DNA of 64,000 nucleotides from Ignavibacteriaceae bacterium (GTDB lineage: Bacteria > Bacteroidota > Ignavibacteria > Ignavibacteriales > Ignavibacteriaceae), in assembly GCA_013388545.1 (NCBI GenBank), contig JACAFB010000034.1:1-64000 (forward strand). Direction: 5' to 3'. The translations under genes and the position numbers were made by a program. How positions within the stretch are numbered: position 1 is the first letter of the stretch; every line of letters begins with the position of its first letter. Under the pieces are notes generated by a model, which was not told the DNA's origin, made no database searches, and saw nothing but the letters and a program-made list of their open reading frames with translations. Below, piece by piece: positions 9,979 through 19,617 of the stretch.

Positions 9979-11382
9979 TTACTTAATTAGTAACATCTTC
10001 CTACTTAGCTGCTTCTGCCCCGAAGTCAGAGTGTAGAAATAAACACCGCTTGTAAGATCCTTTCCATCGAAAGACCGTGTGTACTTTCCTTCAGGCAGAA
10101 ATTCATTGACAAGGGTTGCGACTTCATTACCAAGAATGTCTGTTATAACAAGTTTAACCTGCGAATTTTCTGCAAGAGTAAATCTAATCAATGTTGATGG
10201 ATTGAATGGATTAGGATAATTCTGAAACAATTCAAAATCATAATTCATCAGATTTTCATCTTCAACACCGACAGGACCCTTAACAAATTTAAATGCAGAA
10301 CGTCCCCACTGATCAACGACATATGCTGTTTTCCCGTCTTCTGAAACTGCAACATCAGAGGGTGAAGGCATAGGTGCACCATTGGGATCAGGAAAATCTT
10401 CGCTGAATTTGCTGGGCAGATCATATATTTCAATTGCATTTATTCCCTGAACTTCAAAAGCTTTTACCCACCTTCTGGTAGTATCAACTCCTGCTACCCA
10501 TAGATAGCCATCGTTATCAACGGTGATTCCATAGGGATATGGATTAATAAATGTCAGGAATCCATCAAAATCAGTTACACGGAATCCTTCATAGTTAACA
10601 GGATTTTTCTGTGTACCGTTTAACCAAACAGCTATTCCGCCTGTTAATTGAGTATTTGAATACGAATTTCTGGAAGTATAAAATACAGTTAAACTATCAT
10701 CATAATCTCCGCCGGGCAACAAGGCAACATCCCGTATCAAATCAATTCCACCGGTTTGAGGTCCTCCCGGTTCAATTGTATAAGCCGGTGGTGGTATATA
10801 AGAACCGTATGCTGCACCATTCCATCCATAACTAAAATTGTAACACCTGAAGGTTGTTCCAAAAGAAATTCCAGCGAAGATTATTGAGTCCGAGCTAATA
10901 TCTATACCATGATTGTAAGAACCATAACCTGAGCCCTGTAATTGATGTCCAAATTTAATAACCTGAAGAGTGTCAAAATTAGGATAAAGATACATAGCTG
11001 ATACAGTGTTTGGCTGAGTTTTAGGATAAGGTTGAGTTGCACTTATATATAATGTATTTCCAAGCGTTGTTAGACCTCTTAAAGCTCCGATATTTCCAAG
11101 CAGGCTGTCTGAGTCTCCGTTGTTGTTGTAGTCGATAAATTTCTGGAACAAAGTATCACCCGGAGGTAAAAAATAAATTGCATTATGAGCTGATGGATCC
11201 TGAATTCGCGTTGAAATAACCCAGAGCGTTCCATCATCAGCAAGCGTACAGAGATAGGGTCTTACAATATCACTATCTGCAGGTGGAAAATATAATTGAT
11301 TAACATATTGCCAATCATTTTGAGATAAAACATTGAATGATGTAATAAACAGAATTGATATTAGGTAGATGATTCTCTTCAT
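9979..11382 (-). CDS. T9SS type A sorting domain protein, beta-propeller-like
   Basis: A 467-residue secreted protein. It has a signal peptide (KRIIYLISILFITSFNVLSQ) and repeated segments of the type DDGTLWVIS, DNDGYLWVAGVD and SEDGKTAYVVDQWG, the pattern of NHL/SMP-30-like propeller blades. A canonical sorting domain spans about residues 380-467 (LFQNYPNPFNPSTLIRF ... SGVYFYTLTSG ... KMLLIK). It should be exported by the type IX system and attached to or released from the surface. It is a single-gene unit with its own terminator and a divergent promoter region. No catalytic residues are recognisable; a binding or structural role is most likely. Confidence 0.78.
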   Translation of the reverse strand: MKRIIYLISILFITSFNVLSQNDWQYVNQLYFPPADSDIVRPYLCTLADDGTLWVISTRIQDPSAHNAIYFLPPGDTLFQKFIDYNNNGDSDSLLGNIGALRGLTTLGNTLYISATQPYPKTQPNTVSAMYLYPNFDTLQVIKFGHQLQGSGYGSYNHGIDISSDSIIFAGISFGTTFRCYNFSYGWNGAAYGSYIPPPAYTIEPGGPQTGGIDLIRDVALLPGGDYDDSLTVFYTSRNSYSNTQLTGGIAVWLNGTQKNPVNYEGFRVTDFDGFLTFINPYPYGITVDNDGYLWVAGVDTTRRWVKAFEVQGINAIEIYDLPSKFSEDFPDPNGAPMPSPSDVAVSEDGKTAYVVDQWGRSAFKFVKGPVGVEDENLMNYDFELFQNYPNPFNPSTLIRFTLAENSQVKLVITDILGNEVATLVNEFLPEGKYTRSFDGKDLTSGVYFYTLTSGQKQLSRKMLLIK

Positions 11383-11437
11383 AGTTTCCTCACTTCATTT
11401 TGAATATTATTTCTTTAAATTCCTTTATAATTCCTGT

Positions 11438-11446
11438 CAAAATATA
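11438..11446 (-). promoter_or_regulatory. Candidate -7 promoter element for the 9979-11382 gene
   Basis: The minus strand reads TATATTTTG, one base longer than the Bacteroidota -7 consensus TAnnTTTG, about 55 bases before the ATG at 11382. No clear -33 TTG is seen at the expected distance. The assignment rests on the match and position only, in AT-rich DNA. Confidence 0.25.
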
Positions 11447-11479
11447 TTAAATAAAAATAAATATTGCGACTATTAACTT

Positions 11480-11488
11480 TATAGTTTG
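11480..11488 (+). promoter_or_regulatory. Candidate -7 promoter element for the plus-strand metabolic run
   Basis: TATAGTTTG lies 53 bases before the ATG at 11542, in the 159-base divergent spacer. It has the TA...TTTG form of Bacteroidota promoters but with three rather than two bases between the halves. A TTG lies 13 bases upstream (11464-11466), closer than the usual 19-21. Weak evidence. Confidence 0.25.
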
Positions 11489-11541
11489 CGATTTTTTTTG
11501 AATAAAATGATTAATTTTACAATTAAAAATCAATCCTTCTA

Positions 11542-13017
11542 ATGATGCACGCTCAGATTATTCTTCTTATCGGTGTTTTTCTATTTATGGCATTAATGAT
11601 GTTTTTAAGAAAAATACCGGCACTGATAGCTCTTCCCGTTATGGCTTTATTGATAGCACTTATCGGTGGAATTAATTTTGATGATATGATTGAATATGTA
11701 ATCGGGCAGGGATCTTTAAAGCTTCATCAGGCATATACTATTGCTCTTTTTGGAAGTATGCTAAGCGTGTTAATGCAAAAAACCGGAGTTGCTGAAGCAT
11801 TCATTAAAAAAGGTGCTGAGCTATCAGGCGATAATCCCTGGTTGATAGCAGTTATAATGCTTTTGTTAATTATTGCTTTATTTACTACTCTCGGTGGCCT
11901 CGGAGCAATTATTATGGTTGCAACAATCGTTCTTCCAATAATGTCTTCTGTTGGGATTGGCTCAATGACTTCAGTCGGAATTTTTCTTTTTGGATTGAGC
12001 ATTGGCGGAATTCTTAATGTTGGTAACTGGGCAGTTTATATAAGTGTAATGGGTTTAACGGTTGATGAGATCCGTCCTTTTGCCGTGCTTATGTTTTTAA
12101 TTTCTTTTCTGGGAGCGATAGTTTACATCACAGTTCAGATTTACAGAGATGGACACGATCTGGACTTTAAAAAAATAATTTTAAGAAGTTCTGTTATCAT
12201 AATCTTATTGTCACTTCTGTATTTTCTGATTACTTCCGTGGCAAGTAAAGAACTTCAGGATAAACTGAGTTTAATCATTTCGCAGATTGGAATTGGGCTT
12301 AAGTGGATAATTGCTGTTGGAATTATATTACTATTTATATCAGCATTAATAAGAATCGTTTTGCATAAAAATGAAAATGCAGTTCAGCCGCATTGGATTT
12401 CATTTCTATCTCCAATTCTTCCACTGTTTTTAATTCTTTTGTTTGATGTAAATTTTATTGCAGCATTTATAGTTGGTCTGATATATGCTTTTCTTACAAC
12501 TTATAAAAAAGGCAGACTCAATTTATTCATTCAGGCATGCTTTGAAGGCGGTGGAGTCGTTATGCCTGCAGTTGTTTTAATGTTTGGAATAGGAATGATG
12601 CTCGTTGCAATTATGGGTCCGGGCGGAAATTTGCCTCAATACTCAAATGGTTGGCCTGTATTAAATATTATAAAACCATTAATGGCTCACATAGTCCCCA
12701 CTAATGCAATAATGTATGTTTTGATCTTTACAGTTGCCGCACCATTAGCTTTGTATCGCGGACCGCTTAATGTTTGGGGGATGGGATATGGCATTGCAGC
12801 AGTTTTTCTTGCAAGCGGAATGAATCCCGGTGCTGTTATGGGTTTACTTTTAGCTGTTGGACAAATACAGGGTATTTCTGATCCTACTAACACTCACAAT
12901 GTCTGGCTTACTAATGAAATGAGGGTTGATGTTCAAAAAGTTTTATGGAATACAATTTCTTATACGTGGATTCTTGCAATAGTTGGATTAATTATTTCAT
13001 CGATAATGTTTATGTGA
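11542..13017 (+). CDS. Ion-transporter superfamily permease, probable organic-anion transporter
   Basis: A 491-residue integral membrane protein with about 12 hydrophobic segments and no signal peptide. Gly-rich loop segments such as [16 protein letters not shown] and [15 protein letters not shown], repeated in the second half ([30 protein letters not shown]), suggest two inverted halves as in the IT/GntP/DctM-like carriers. It heads the plus-strand run and is separated by four bases from the hydantoinase/oxoprolinase-like gene, so it probably imports the substrate of that enzyme or exports a product. A carboxylate such as lactate, pyroglutamate or gluconate would fit the family, but the substrate is unknown. 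Two adjacent ATGs (11542, 11545) are possible starts. Confidence 0.72.
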   Translation: MMHAQIILLIGVFLFMALMMFLRKIPALIALPVMALLIALIGGINFDDMIEYVIGQGSLKLHQAYTIALFGSMLSVLMQKTGVAEAFIKKGAELSGDNPWLIAVIMLLLIIALFTTLGGLGAIIMVATIVLPIMSSVGIGSMTSVGIFLFGLSIGGILNVGNWAVYISVMGLTVDEIRPFAVLMFLISFLGAIVYITVQIYRDGHDLDFKKIILRSSVIIILLSLLYFLITSVASKELQDKLSLIISQIGIGLKWIIAVGIILLFISALIRIVLHKNENAVQPHWISFLSPILPLFLILLFDVNFIAAFIVGLIYAFLTTYKKGRLNLFIQACFEGGGVVMPAVVLMFGIGMMLVAIMGPGGNLPQYSNGWPVLNIIKPLMAHIVPTNAIMYVLIFTVAAPLALYRGPLNVWGMGYGIAAVFLASGMNPGAVMGLLLAVGQIQGISDPTNTHNVWLTNEMRVDVQKVLWNTISYTWILAIVGLIISSIMFM

Positions 13018-13021
13018 ATCA

Positions 13022-15178
13022 ATGCCCCGTAAAATTAAAATAGGAATTGATGTTGGCGGCACATTTACTCACGCAGTTGCAGTTGATATAAGTGACTTTA
13101 AACTTATTGGCAAGGCGTGCGTTCCAACAACTCACAAAGCAAATGAAGGTGTTGCTAAAGGAGTTATTGACTCAATGCAGTTACTTATTGAAGATTACAA
13201 AATTAATCCGGCTGAAATAATTCTGATTGCCCATTCAACCACGCAGGCAACAAATGCTTTGCTAGAAGGTGATGTTGCTGTGGTTGGAATAATTGGAATG
13301 GGTAAAGGACTTGAGGGAATAAGGGCAAGGAAAGAAATCAATCTTAAAAATATAGAACTCTCGCCGGGTAAATTTCTTCAGACAAAATTCAGATTCATTG
13401 ATGTTAGAAATTCTCTTACCGAAGAACTTATCAAACAAAATATTAATGAGCTTTTAACTGAAGGCGCACAAGTTATTGTTGCATCCGAAGCCTTTGGAGT
13501 TGATGATACAAAAAATGAAGACTTTGTAATAAGCATTGCTGAATCAATGCATCTTCAGGCAACTGCGGCAAGCAGAATTTCTAAACTTTACGGATTAAAA
13601 GTTCGTACACGCACTGCTGTTATCAACGCCAGCATGATGCCCAAAATGCTTGAAACTGCAAACCGGACTGAAGAAGCAATTCGTAAAAGCGGAATAAAAG
13701 CTCCTTTGATGGTAATGCGTTCCGATGGCGGAATAATGGACATCAACGAAATGAGAAAGCGGCCAATTCTTACTATGCTTTCCGGTCCTGCTGCAGGTGT
13801 TGCCGCAGCTTTGATGTACGAAAAAGTTTCTGACGGAATTTTTCTTGAAGTAGGTGGAACATCAACTGATATTTCCGTTATCAAAAATGGTAAGCCGCAA
13901 GTAAAGAGTGCACAGATCGGAGGCAACAGACTTTATTTAAGAACTCTTGATGTAAGAACACTTGGAATTGCCGGCGGTTCGGTTCCAAGAATACAAGGGA
14001 ACAAGATTGTGGATGTTGGTCCGCGCAGCGCTCACATTGCAGAACTAAATTATGTTTCTTTCAGCAATGAAGATTTTTCTGATATTGAACTTGAAAAAGT
14101 ACAGCCGCTCAAAAATGATCCTGATGATTATCTTTCCATTAAAGTAAAAAATGAGTTTAAGAAAAGATTTACAATTACTCCAACCGGTGCTTCAAATTTT
14201 TTAGGACTTGTAAAAGATATTGGTCACGGTTCAGCAAATCTCAATTCAATTAAAAAATGTTTTGAGTCTCTTTCAAAAATTCTTGCTAAAGATGCTGAGG
14301 GAATTGCAAAAGATATACTTACCATTTCTGCGGAAAAAATTAAGCCGGTTATTAATCAATTGTCAAGAGAGTACAAATTAGATAAAGAATTAATCCAGCT
14401 TGTCGGTGGTGGTGGTGGTGCAACTGCTTTAGTTCCTTTTACAGCACAGCACCTTAACTATCCTCATAAAATTGCAAAAGATTGTGAAGTTGTTTCTGCA
14501 ATTGGTGCAGCACTTGGAATGATACGTGACTCAGTTGAGAAAACTATAATAAATCCAACTGAAAATGATATAATTTCATTACGCCAGCTGGCATTTGATT
14601 CCGTTGCTTCAATGGGCGCAGTACCCGAATCAATTGAAGTTACTGTTGAGATTGACTCAAAGAATAAAAAAGTGATTGCGGTTGCAATGGGTTCAAGTGA
14701 AATGCGTTCAAGGGATGTTGAAATTAAAGAATTAAGCGAAAATGATATTGTAAAAATCGCTTCAGTTTCGATGAGGGCGAGTGAGGATAAAGTGGTTATA
14801 AGCGGAAAGACCTCATTCTTTTATGCGTTAACTTTCAGGAAAATAAAAAAGCACTTGTTCGGATTGGTAAAAGATGAAACTCAAAAGCTAAGAGTGATCG
14901 ACCGTGAAGGGACAATCAAACTTCAGCTTAATAATGCTTTATGCGAAAGTGTTGAGGTAAATTCCGTAAAGTCTAAAATAAAAGAAATGATCGGAACCCT
15001 TACTACTTTCGGTGATGCAGGTGCACTTGTTCCGGATATATTTTTACTTGTCTCATCAAGGATAGTTGATTTTACAGGCTTGATTAATGAATCACAAATA
15101 ATGGCACTGGTTGATTTTGAGCTTTCTAAAATTCCACGGAACGAAAAAATAATTGTTATCGCTTCGCCAAAGAAATAA
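13022..15178 (+). CDS. Hydantoinase/oxoprolinase family protein (HyuA-like ATPase)
   Basis: A 718-residue cytoplasmic protein of the HyuA/5-oxoprolinase family. The N-terminal phosphate-binding strand is [17 protein letters not shown] (residues 5-22). Further ATP-site motifs are the acidic loop [10 protein letters not shown] near 279 and the glycine run [14 protein letters not shown] near 461. These enzymes use ATP to open cyclic amides such as 5-oxoproline or hydantoins. The usual HyuB partner gene is not adjacent; instead a transporter lies upstream and an FAD-like protein two bases downstream. A link to pyroglutamate formed from wall-peptide glutamate is possible but speculative. The family is confident, the reaction is not. 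Confidence 0.82.
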   Translation: MPRKIKIGIDVGGTFTHAVAVDISDFKLIGKACVPTTHKANEGVAKGVIDSMQLLIEDYKINPAEIILIAHSTTQATNALLEGDVAVVGIIGMGKGLEGIRARKEINLKNIELSPGKFLQTKFRFIDVRNSLTEELIKQNINELLTEGAQVIVASEAFGVDDTKNEDFVISIAESMHLQATAASRISKLYGLKVRTRTAVINASMMPKMLETANRTEEAIRKSGIKAPLMVMRSDGGIMDINEMRKRPILTMLSGPAAGVAAALMYEKVSDGIFLEVGGTSTDISVIKNGKPQVKSAQIGGNRLYLRTLDVRTLGIAGGSVPRIQGNKIVDVGPRSAHIAELNYVSFSNEDFSDIELEKVQPLKNDPDDYLSIKVKNEFKKRFTITPTGASNFLGLVKDIGHGSANLNSIKKCFESLSKILAKDAEGIAKDILTISAEKIKPVINQLSREYKLDKELIQLVGGGGGATALVPFTAQHLNYPHKIAKDCEVVSAIGAALGMIRDSVEKTIINPTENDIISLRQLAFDSVASMGAVPESIEVTVEIDSKNKKVIAVAMGSSEMRSRDVEIKELSENDIVKIASVSMRASEDKVVISGKTSFFYALTFRKIKKHLFGLVKDETQKLRVIDREGTIKLQLNNALCESVEVNSVKSKIKEMIGTLTTFGDAGALVPDIFLLVSSRIVDFTGLINESQIMALVDFELSKIPRNEKIIVIASPKK

Positions 15179-15180
15179 CA

Positions 15181-16035
15181 ATGAAAACCGATAAGACATA
15201 TGATTATATAATTTACTCCGCAAGTTTATCTGGCGTGTTAACCGCAATTGACTTATCGAAAAAAGGAAATTCTGTTTTGCTGTTAAACTTTTATGGATTT
15301 ATGGGTGGAAGCATTACAGAAAGTTTGAATTGCCACCAGGTTATAGATGAAGAAAGTTTAAATGGTTCAGCAAAAACTCTTTTTGAAAAAATAAAGGAAA
15401 CAAAACATGCAATACTTAATCAATCGGGAAATGAATTTATACTAAATCCCGAAACAATTAAAATAATTCTGCAGGAAGAGATAGAGAATTCAAATATCGA
15501 TCTGCTTTTTCATATTGTCCCCTTTTACTTAAAACAAAGAGAAGATTATGTTGAATTTTCTGTAACCGGCAAAGAAGGTATTTTTCAAATTAAAGGTAAA
15601 ACTATTGTTGATGCTTCCGATGAATTTGATTTATTGAAACTTGAAAATGTAAAGAGAAGTTTGAAAGAAATTTATTACAACCTGTTTCTTACTGTATTAA
15701 AGGATGATAAGTGGCAAAGCTTTGAGCTTATTAATACGCTTAAAAAGCTAGATGATAATCGTTACTGGGTCTCATTAAGTATTCCAAAACCTGATAATGA
15801 TTTCTTTATTGAAAATGCTTCTCAGAAGATATTAAACCAGTTCGAAGAAGTAGTTCAAAAAAGTGAGGGCAGAGTGCAATTGGTAGCTCCGCAATCTCAA
15901 AGGATTTATGAAGTTGATAGATTAGTGATATCTGAAAGTGTTTTTCACGTTAAAAGTAAGCTAAGTAACTTATTCAGTATGCAGGCAAAATTTAAAGAAT
16001 TATCTGAATTAAGAATTGGCTTAAAAAATAATTAG
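15181..16035 (+). CDS. Degenerate FAD-dependent oxidoreductase-like protein
   Basis: A 284-residue protein related to the N-terminal part of the FAD oxidoreductase at 16817-18133: DYIIYSASLSGVLTAIDLSKKG aligns with DVIVAGAGIAGISAAVKAAREG, and FYGFMGGSITESLN with HYGFVGGMSTAGMV. The dinucleotide-binding GxGxxG of that family is replaced by SASLSG here. The C-terminal FAD-binding segment found near the end of the full-length paralogue is missing, so it may not bind FAD normally. It starts two bases after the HyuA-like gene. It may be a decayed paralogue or a regulatory or partner subunit; the intact frame argues against a dead gene. Confidence 0.6.
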   Translation: MKTDKTYDYIIYSASLSGVLTAIDLSKKGNSVLLLNFYGFMGGSITESLNCHQVIDEESLNGSAKTLFEKIKETKHAILNQSGNEFILNPETIKIILQEEIENSNIDLLFHIVPFYLKQREDYVEFSVTGKEGIFQIKGKTIVDASDEFDLLKLENVKRSLKEIYYNLFLTVLKDDKWQSFELINTLKKLDDNRYWVSLSIPKPDNDFFIENASQKILNQFEEVVQKSEGRVQLVAPQSQRIYEVDRLVISESVFHVKSKLSNLFSMQAKFKELSELRIGLKNN

Positions 16036-16046
16036 TAGTTCTCGTG

Positions 16047-16125
16047 AAAACCTGCCTTTGCCAGCAGATAGCCGGGAAGAAATAAAATTTTAATTAAATA
16101 GATTCCCACTTTCGTGGGAATGACT
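16047..16125. repeat. Interspersed palindromic repeat element, copy 1
   Basis: The spacer before nanE holds an imperfect palindromic segment (CCTGCCTTTGCCAGCAG) and a hairpin at 16101-16124 (GATTCCCAC TTTC GTGGGAAT plus GAC). That 24-base hairpin is repeated exactly at 26323-26346. The element sits between co-oriented genes and could act as an mRNA hairpin, but no terminator-type T-run follows it. Confidence 0.75.
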
Positions 16126-16133
16126 ACACAAAA

Positions 16134-16820
16134 ATGAATAAAGAAATAATTTCAAAACTAAAAAATGGTCTTATCGTATCCTGCCAGGCTGAAGGCGACT
16201 CGCCTTTTAATACCCCCGAAGGAGTTACAATGTTTGCAAAATCTGCTATTGCAGGTGGAGCAGTTGGAATTCGCAGTGAAGGAATTGAAAAAATTAAAAT
16301 TATTTTGAACACTGTTGCAGTTCCTGTAATTGGACTTATCAAATCACAGTTTGAAGATGGAAGTGTAAAAATAACAGGATCATTTTTAGATGTTGATGAT
16401 CTTACATCAATCGGTTGTCCAATTATCGCTGTCGATGGAACATTCAGAAAACGTGAGGGATTAACAGGTCCAGAATTTATTCGCAGAATTAAATCAGAAT
16501 TTAACTCATTTATAATGGCAGACATTTCAAAAGAAGATGAAGCAATTGAGTGTGAACAGGCAGGTGCAGATTTAATTTCAACAACATTAAATGGATATAC
16601 ACCTGAAACACTTTCTGATAAAGCATTTTCTCCAAATTTTGATTTGGTGAAATCTCTGGTAAAAAGAATAAAGAAACCTTTAATTGCCGAAGGAAGAATT
16701 AATTCACCGCAAGCTGCAAAAAAAATGATTGAACTTGGTGCATTTGCAGTTGTTGTAGGAACGGCGATAACACGGCCACAAATAATTACAAGCTGGTTTG
16801 TTGATGCGATCAAAAAATGA
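16134..16820 (+). CDS. nanE: N-acetylmannosamine-6-phosphate 2-epimerase
   Basis: A 228-residue TIM barrel with the full NanE pattern: SCQAEGDSPFNTPEGVTMFA near the N-terminus, VPVIGLIKSQFEDGSVKITG containing the catalytic Lys near 67, and PLIAEGRINSPQAAKKMIELGA with the catalytic Glu near 183. The C-terminal phosphate site is VVVGTAITRP. It converts ManNAc-6-phosphate to GlcNAc-6-phosphate in the cytoplasm. No sialate lyase (nanA) or ManNAc kinase (nanK) is present, so sialic acid may not be the source. It overlaps the next FAD oxidoreductase gene by four bases. A ManNAc source from teichoic-acid linkage units is considered in the findings. Confidence 0.92.
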   Translation: MNKEIISKLKNGLIVSCQAEGDSPFNTPEGVTMFAKSAIAGGAVGIRSEGIEKIKIILNTVAVPVIGLIKSQFEDGSVKITGSFLDVDDLTSIGCPIIAVDGTFRKREGLTGPEFIRRIKSEFNSFIMADISKEDEAIECEQAGADLISTTLNGYTPETLSDKAFSPNFDLVKSLVKRIKKPLIAEGRINSPQAAKKMIELGAFAVVVGTAITRPQIITSWFVDAIKK

Positions 16821-18133
16821 ATGAACTAAAAACAAAATACGATGTAATTGTAGCCGGAGCAGGAATTGCAGGGATAAGTGCTGCTGTTAAAGCTGCACGC
16901 GAAGGTGTTTCTGTATTATTGATAGAACATTACGGTTTCGTTGGTGGAATGTCTACGGCTGGAATGGTCTCCCCTTTTATGAAACATTCTGTTAACGGAG
17001 AAACTTTAGTAAGAGGAGTATTTGAAGATATTGAAATTGAAATGAGAAATCGAAACGGAATGATCGATAATGGTTTTTATGCATCTGCATTTCGTGCTGC
17101 ATCATTTAATCTTTTGAAAAATGCCGATTGTAACCTTCTTCTGCATTCTGAAATATTGAAAGTAAACAGAATTGGAAATACGATCGATTCCCTAACTGTA
17201 CTCATTAATGGAATTGAATATGTTATCCGCGCAAATGTTTTTATTGATACTACCGGAGATGCTCAGTTACTTTATCTTGGCAATTTCCCCTTTGCTAAAG
17301 GAGATGAAAAAACCGGCAAGCTTCAGGCACTTACTTTATTCTTCAGAATGATAAACATTGATATTAAGGTTGTTACCGAATATGCAAAGGCAAATAAGGA
17401 TAATTTTTTCGATTGGATGGAGTACAATTTTGACTTTAAAAAAATAATTTCTATCGCAGGATATTTTAAACAGGTTAAAAAAGCTATCAGTGAAGGCAGA
17501 TTGCAGGAAGATGTTCAATATATTTTCTTCACAACTTTACCCGAATCCGGCGAAGGTTCATTTAATACTTCAAATATTCTTGGCGTCGATGCTTCAACAT
17601 CTTACAACTTAACTCAGGCTGAACTTCTTGGAAGAAAGCAGGTTGAGCAGGTAGTAAAACTTCTGCAAAGTGAAATACCCGGATTTGAAAATTCAATTTT
17701 GCTTGAGACTGCTGTGCAGGTTGGAGTGAGAGAAACACGAAGAGCCATCGGAGATTATATAGTAACCGGAGATGATATAAAATCCGGGCATAAATTTGAT
17801 GATGCCGTTGCGCGTGCTGTTTATGGAATAGACATTCACGGGCAAAAAGATGAAGAAAGCAGGATGGAACATTTGCCTGAAGGACAATATTATGAAATTC
17901 CTGTTCGTGCACTTATAGTTAAAGAAGCCGAGAATCTTTTAGTTGCTGGAAGATGTATTTCCTCCACACGAGAGGGACACAGTGCATTAAGAATTCAACC
18001 AACTTCTTCTGCAACCGGTGAAGCTTGTGGTGCACTTGCTGCTTTAAGTGTTAAACAAAATAAACCTGTAAGAAAAATTAATTACTGCGATTTACAAAAC
18101 CTGATATCGCATAATCTTAAAAAGAAAGCATGA
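16817..18133 (+). CDS. FAD-dependent oxidoreductase
   Basis: A 438-residue flavoprotein with an intact Rossmann motif (VIVAGAGIAGISAAVKAA, residues 10-27), the following acidic residue in LLIEHYGFVGG, and a C-terminal FAD site (LLVAGRCISSTREGHSALR ... TGEACGALAAL). It belongs to the FAD_oxidored family (PF12831), members of which often lie in carbohydrate catabolic loci, but whose substrates are mostly unknown. It is coupled by four-base overlaps to nanE upstream and the phosphohexomutase downstream, which points to amino-sugar or sugar-acid metabolism. No signal peptide is visible, so it is cytoplasmic. The full-length product contrasts with the degenerate copy at 15181-16035. Confidence 0.82.
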   Translation: MNELKTKYDVIVAGAGIAGISAAVKAAREGVSVLLIEHYGFVGGMSTAGMVSPFMKHSVNGETLVRGVFEDIEIEMRNRNGMIDNGFYASAFRAASFNLLKNADCNLLLHSEILKVNRIGNTIDSLTVLINGIEYVIRANVFIDTTGDAQLLYLGNFPFAKGDEKTGKLQALTLFFRMINIDIKVVTEYAKANKDNFFDWMEYNFDFKKIISIAGYFKQVKKAISEGRLQEDVQYIFFTTLPESGEGSFNTSNILGVDASTSYNLTQAELLGRKQVEQVVKLLQSEIPGFENSILLETAVQVGVRETRRAIGDYIVTGDDIKSGHKFDDAVARAVYGIDIHGQKDEESRMEHLPEGQYYEIPVRALIVKEAENLLVAGRCISSTREGHSALRIQPTSSATGEACGALAALSVKQNKPVRKINYCDLQNLISHNLKKKA

Positions 18134-19539
18134 AAATAATTTTTGGAACAGACGGCTGGCGCGGTTTATTAGGCAAAGAAATCAATGAAGAAACTGTTGC
18201 GCTTGCAGCTCAGGCATTTGCTGATTATAACCTGCAAAAATTTTCGCAGCCTTCAATTGCAGTTGGATTTGATGGAAGATGCAGCTCTGAAAAATTTGCA
18301 AAAATCTTTGCAGAAACTCTTTCCGGTAACAATATTGAAGTTTTTTTATCTGATAGAATTATTCCTACACCTGTGCTATCGTTTTTTGTTAAGCATAATA
18401 AATTAAATTCAGGAGTGATGATAACAGCCTCGCATAATCCTTCTGAATACAATGGCGTAAAATTTAAAGCTGATTACGGCGGACCATTTCTTACTGAAGA
18501 AACTCTTAAAGTTGAACAGCTTATCAGTAAATCAGCAATCAGAAAAAAAAATGATAAAATTGAAAAAACTAATTTTCTCTTGGCTTATACAGAATTAGTT
18601 GAGAAGTTAATCGATTTTGATCTAATAAGAAGATCACGTTTAAACATTTTGATTGATTCTATGGGCGGTGCCGGATCAGATTATCTTGAAAGAATTTTAT
18701 TGGCTCATGGTATTCCCGCAAAAACAATTTTTTCTCCGCCGGATGAAAATTTTTATGGACGATTAGCCGAACCAATTGAGAAAAATCTCAGCCCTTTGAA
18801 GAAAGAACTTCAGGAAAATGATTACTCTTTAGGATTGGCAACTGATGGTGATGCTGATCGTTGCGGAGTGATGCTTAACACTGGCGAATGGCTAAGCGTG
18901 CAGGAGACAATTTTATTGCTAACTGATTTTATTGTTAATACCAAAAAACTAAAAGGACATATTGTAAAAACAGCAAGTGTAACCGATAAATTAAAAGCAC
19001 AATTTGAAACCAAACAAAGAAAAATATTCGATGTGCAGGTTGGATTTAAATACATAACCGAGGTGATGATCAATAAAAAAATTGCTTTTGGCTGTGAAGA
19101 AAGCGGCGGCTTTGGTTATGGAATTCATATCCCTGAAAGAGATGGAATACTTTCATCACTCTTTATTATTGAAATGCTTGCGCATTCAGGTTTTAACAAA
19201 CTAAGCGATTATGTTAATCTTAAGAGAAATGAGTTGGGCAATATTTATTATGATCGAATTGATTTGAAATATGAAAAGCCCGGCAGAAATGAACTTCTGC
19301 CAAATCTATATAAAAAGTATATAGACGACATCAAAGGTTTCCGGGTAATTCACGTAAAAGCTTTTTACAGCAGCAGAAATATCATTAACGGTCTAAAGTT
19401 TTTTATGGAAGGCAATAACCGCTGGTTGTTAATGCGTTCATCCGAAACTGAACCGATTGTCAGAATTTATGCCGAAGGACAGAGTGAGGAAGAAGTAAAA
19501 CAATTTTTAGATTTTGGAAAAAACACTTTAAATAAATGA
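18130..19539 (+). CDS. Phosphohexomutase (phosphoglucomutase/phosphoglucosamine mutase family)
   Basis: A 469-residue alpha-D-phosphohexomutase with every family site in order. These are the N-terminal FGTDGWRG (residues 5-12), the phosphoserine loop GVMITASHNPSEYNG near 96-110, the Mg-binding loop ATDGDADRCGV near 237-247, the sugar-binding CEESGGFGYG near 319-328, and the phosphate-binding MRSSETEPIVRIYAEG near the C-terminus. It interconverts sugar-1- and sugar-6-phosphates. Beside a GH94-like phosphorylase, NanE and, across the window, a NagB-like protein, it could turn GlcNAc-1-phosphate or glucose-1-phosphate into the 6-phosphate. The exact sugar is not determined by sequence. It overlaps the upstream FAD gene by four bases. 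Confidence 0.88.
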   Translation: MKIIFGTDGWRGLLGKEINEETVALAAQAFADYNLQKFSQPSIAVGFDGRCSSEKFAKIFAETLSGNNIEVFLSDRIIPTPVLSFFVKHNKLNSGVMITASHNPSEYNGVKFKADYGGPFLTEETLKVEQLISKSAIRKKNDKIEKTNFLLAYTELVEKLIDFDLIRRSRLNILIDSMGGAGSDYLERILLAHGIPAKTIFSPPDENFYGRLAEPIEKNLSPLKKELQENDYSLGLATDGDADRCGVMLNTGEWLSVQETILLLTDFIVNTKKLKGHIVKTASVTDKLKAQFETKQRKIFDVQVGFKYITEVMINKKIAFGCEESGGFGYGIHIPERDGILSSLFIIEMLAHSGFNKLSDYVNLKRNELGNIYYDRIDLKYEKPGRNELLPNLYKKYIDDIKGFRVIHVKAFYSSRNIINGLKFFMEGNNRWLLMRSSETEPIVRIYAEGQSEEEVKQFLDFGKNTLNK

Positions 19540-19544
19540 TCCTA

Positions 19545-19606
19545 TCATTCCGAACCTGTTTCGGAATCACAAAGACAAATTAGATCCTGAAACAGGTTCA
19601 GGATGA
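19545..19606. repeat. Interspersed paired-hairpin repeat element, copy 2
   Basis: Two consecutive hairpins, ATTCCGAACCTGTTTCGGAAT and ATCCTGAAACAGGTTCAGGAT, are bounded by TCATTCC at the left and GGATGA at the right. The layout is the same as the element at 26280-26347, but the arm sequences differ. Its right end contains an ATG (19603) in frame with the downstream gene, which creates a false start. Confidence 0.7.
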
Positions 19607-19617
19607 CTTATAATAAT

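Noticed and set aside
13588-13926. 112-residue open frame on the minus strand
   Set aside because: It lies entirely inside the HyuA-like gene in another frame, with proline/isoleucine-rich content and no motif or ribosome-binding site.
16134-18133. Sialic acid catabolic operon because of nanE
   Set aside because: No N-acetylneuraminate lyase, ManNAc kinase, sialidase or sialate transporter is recognisable in the window; NanE alone does not establish the pathway.
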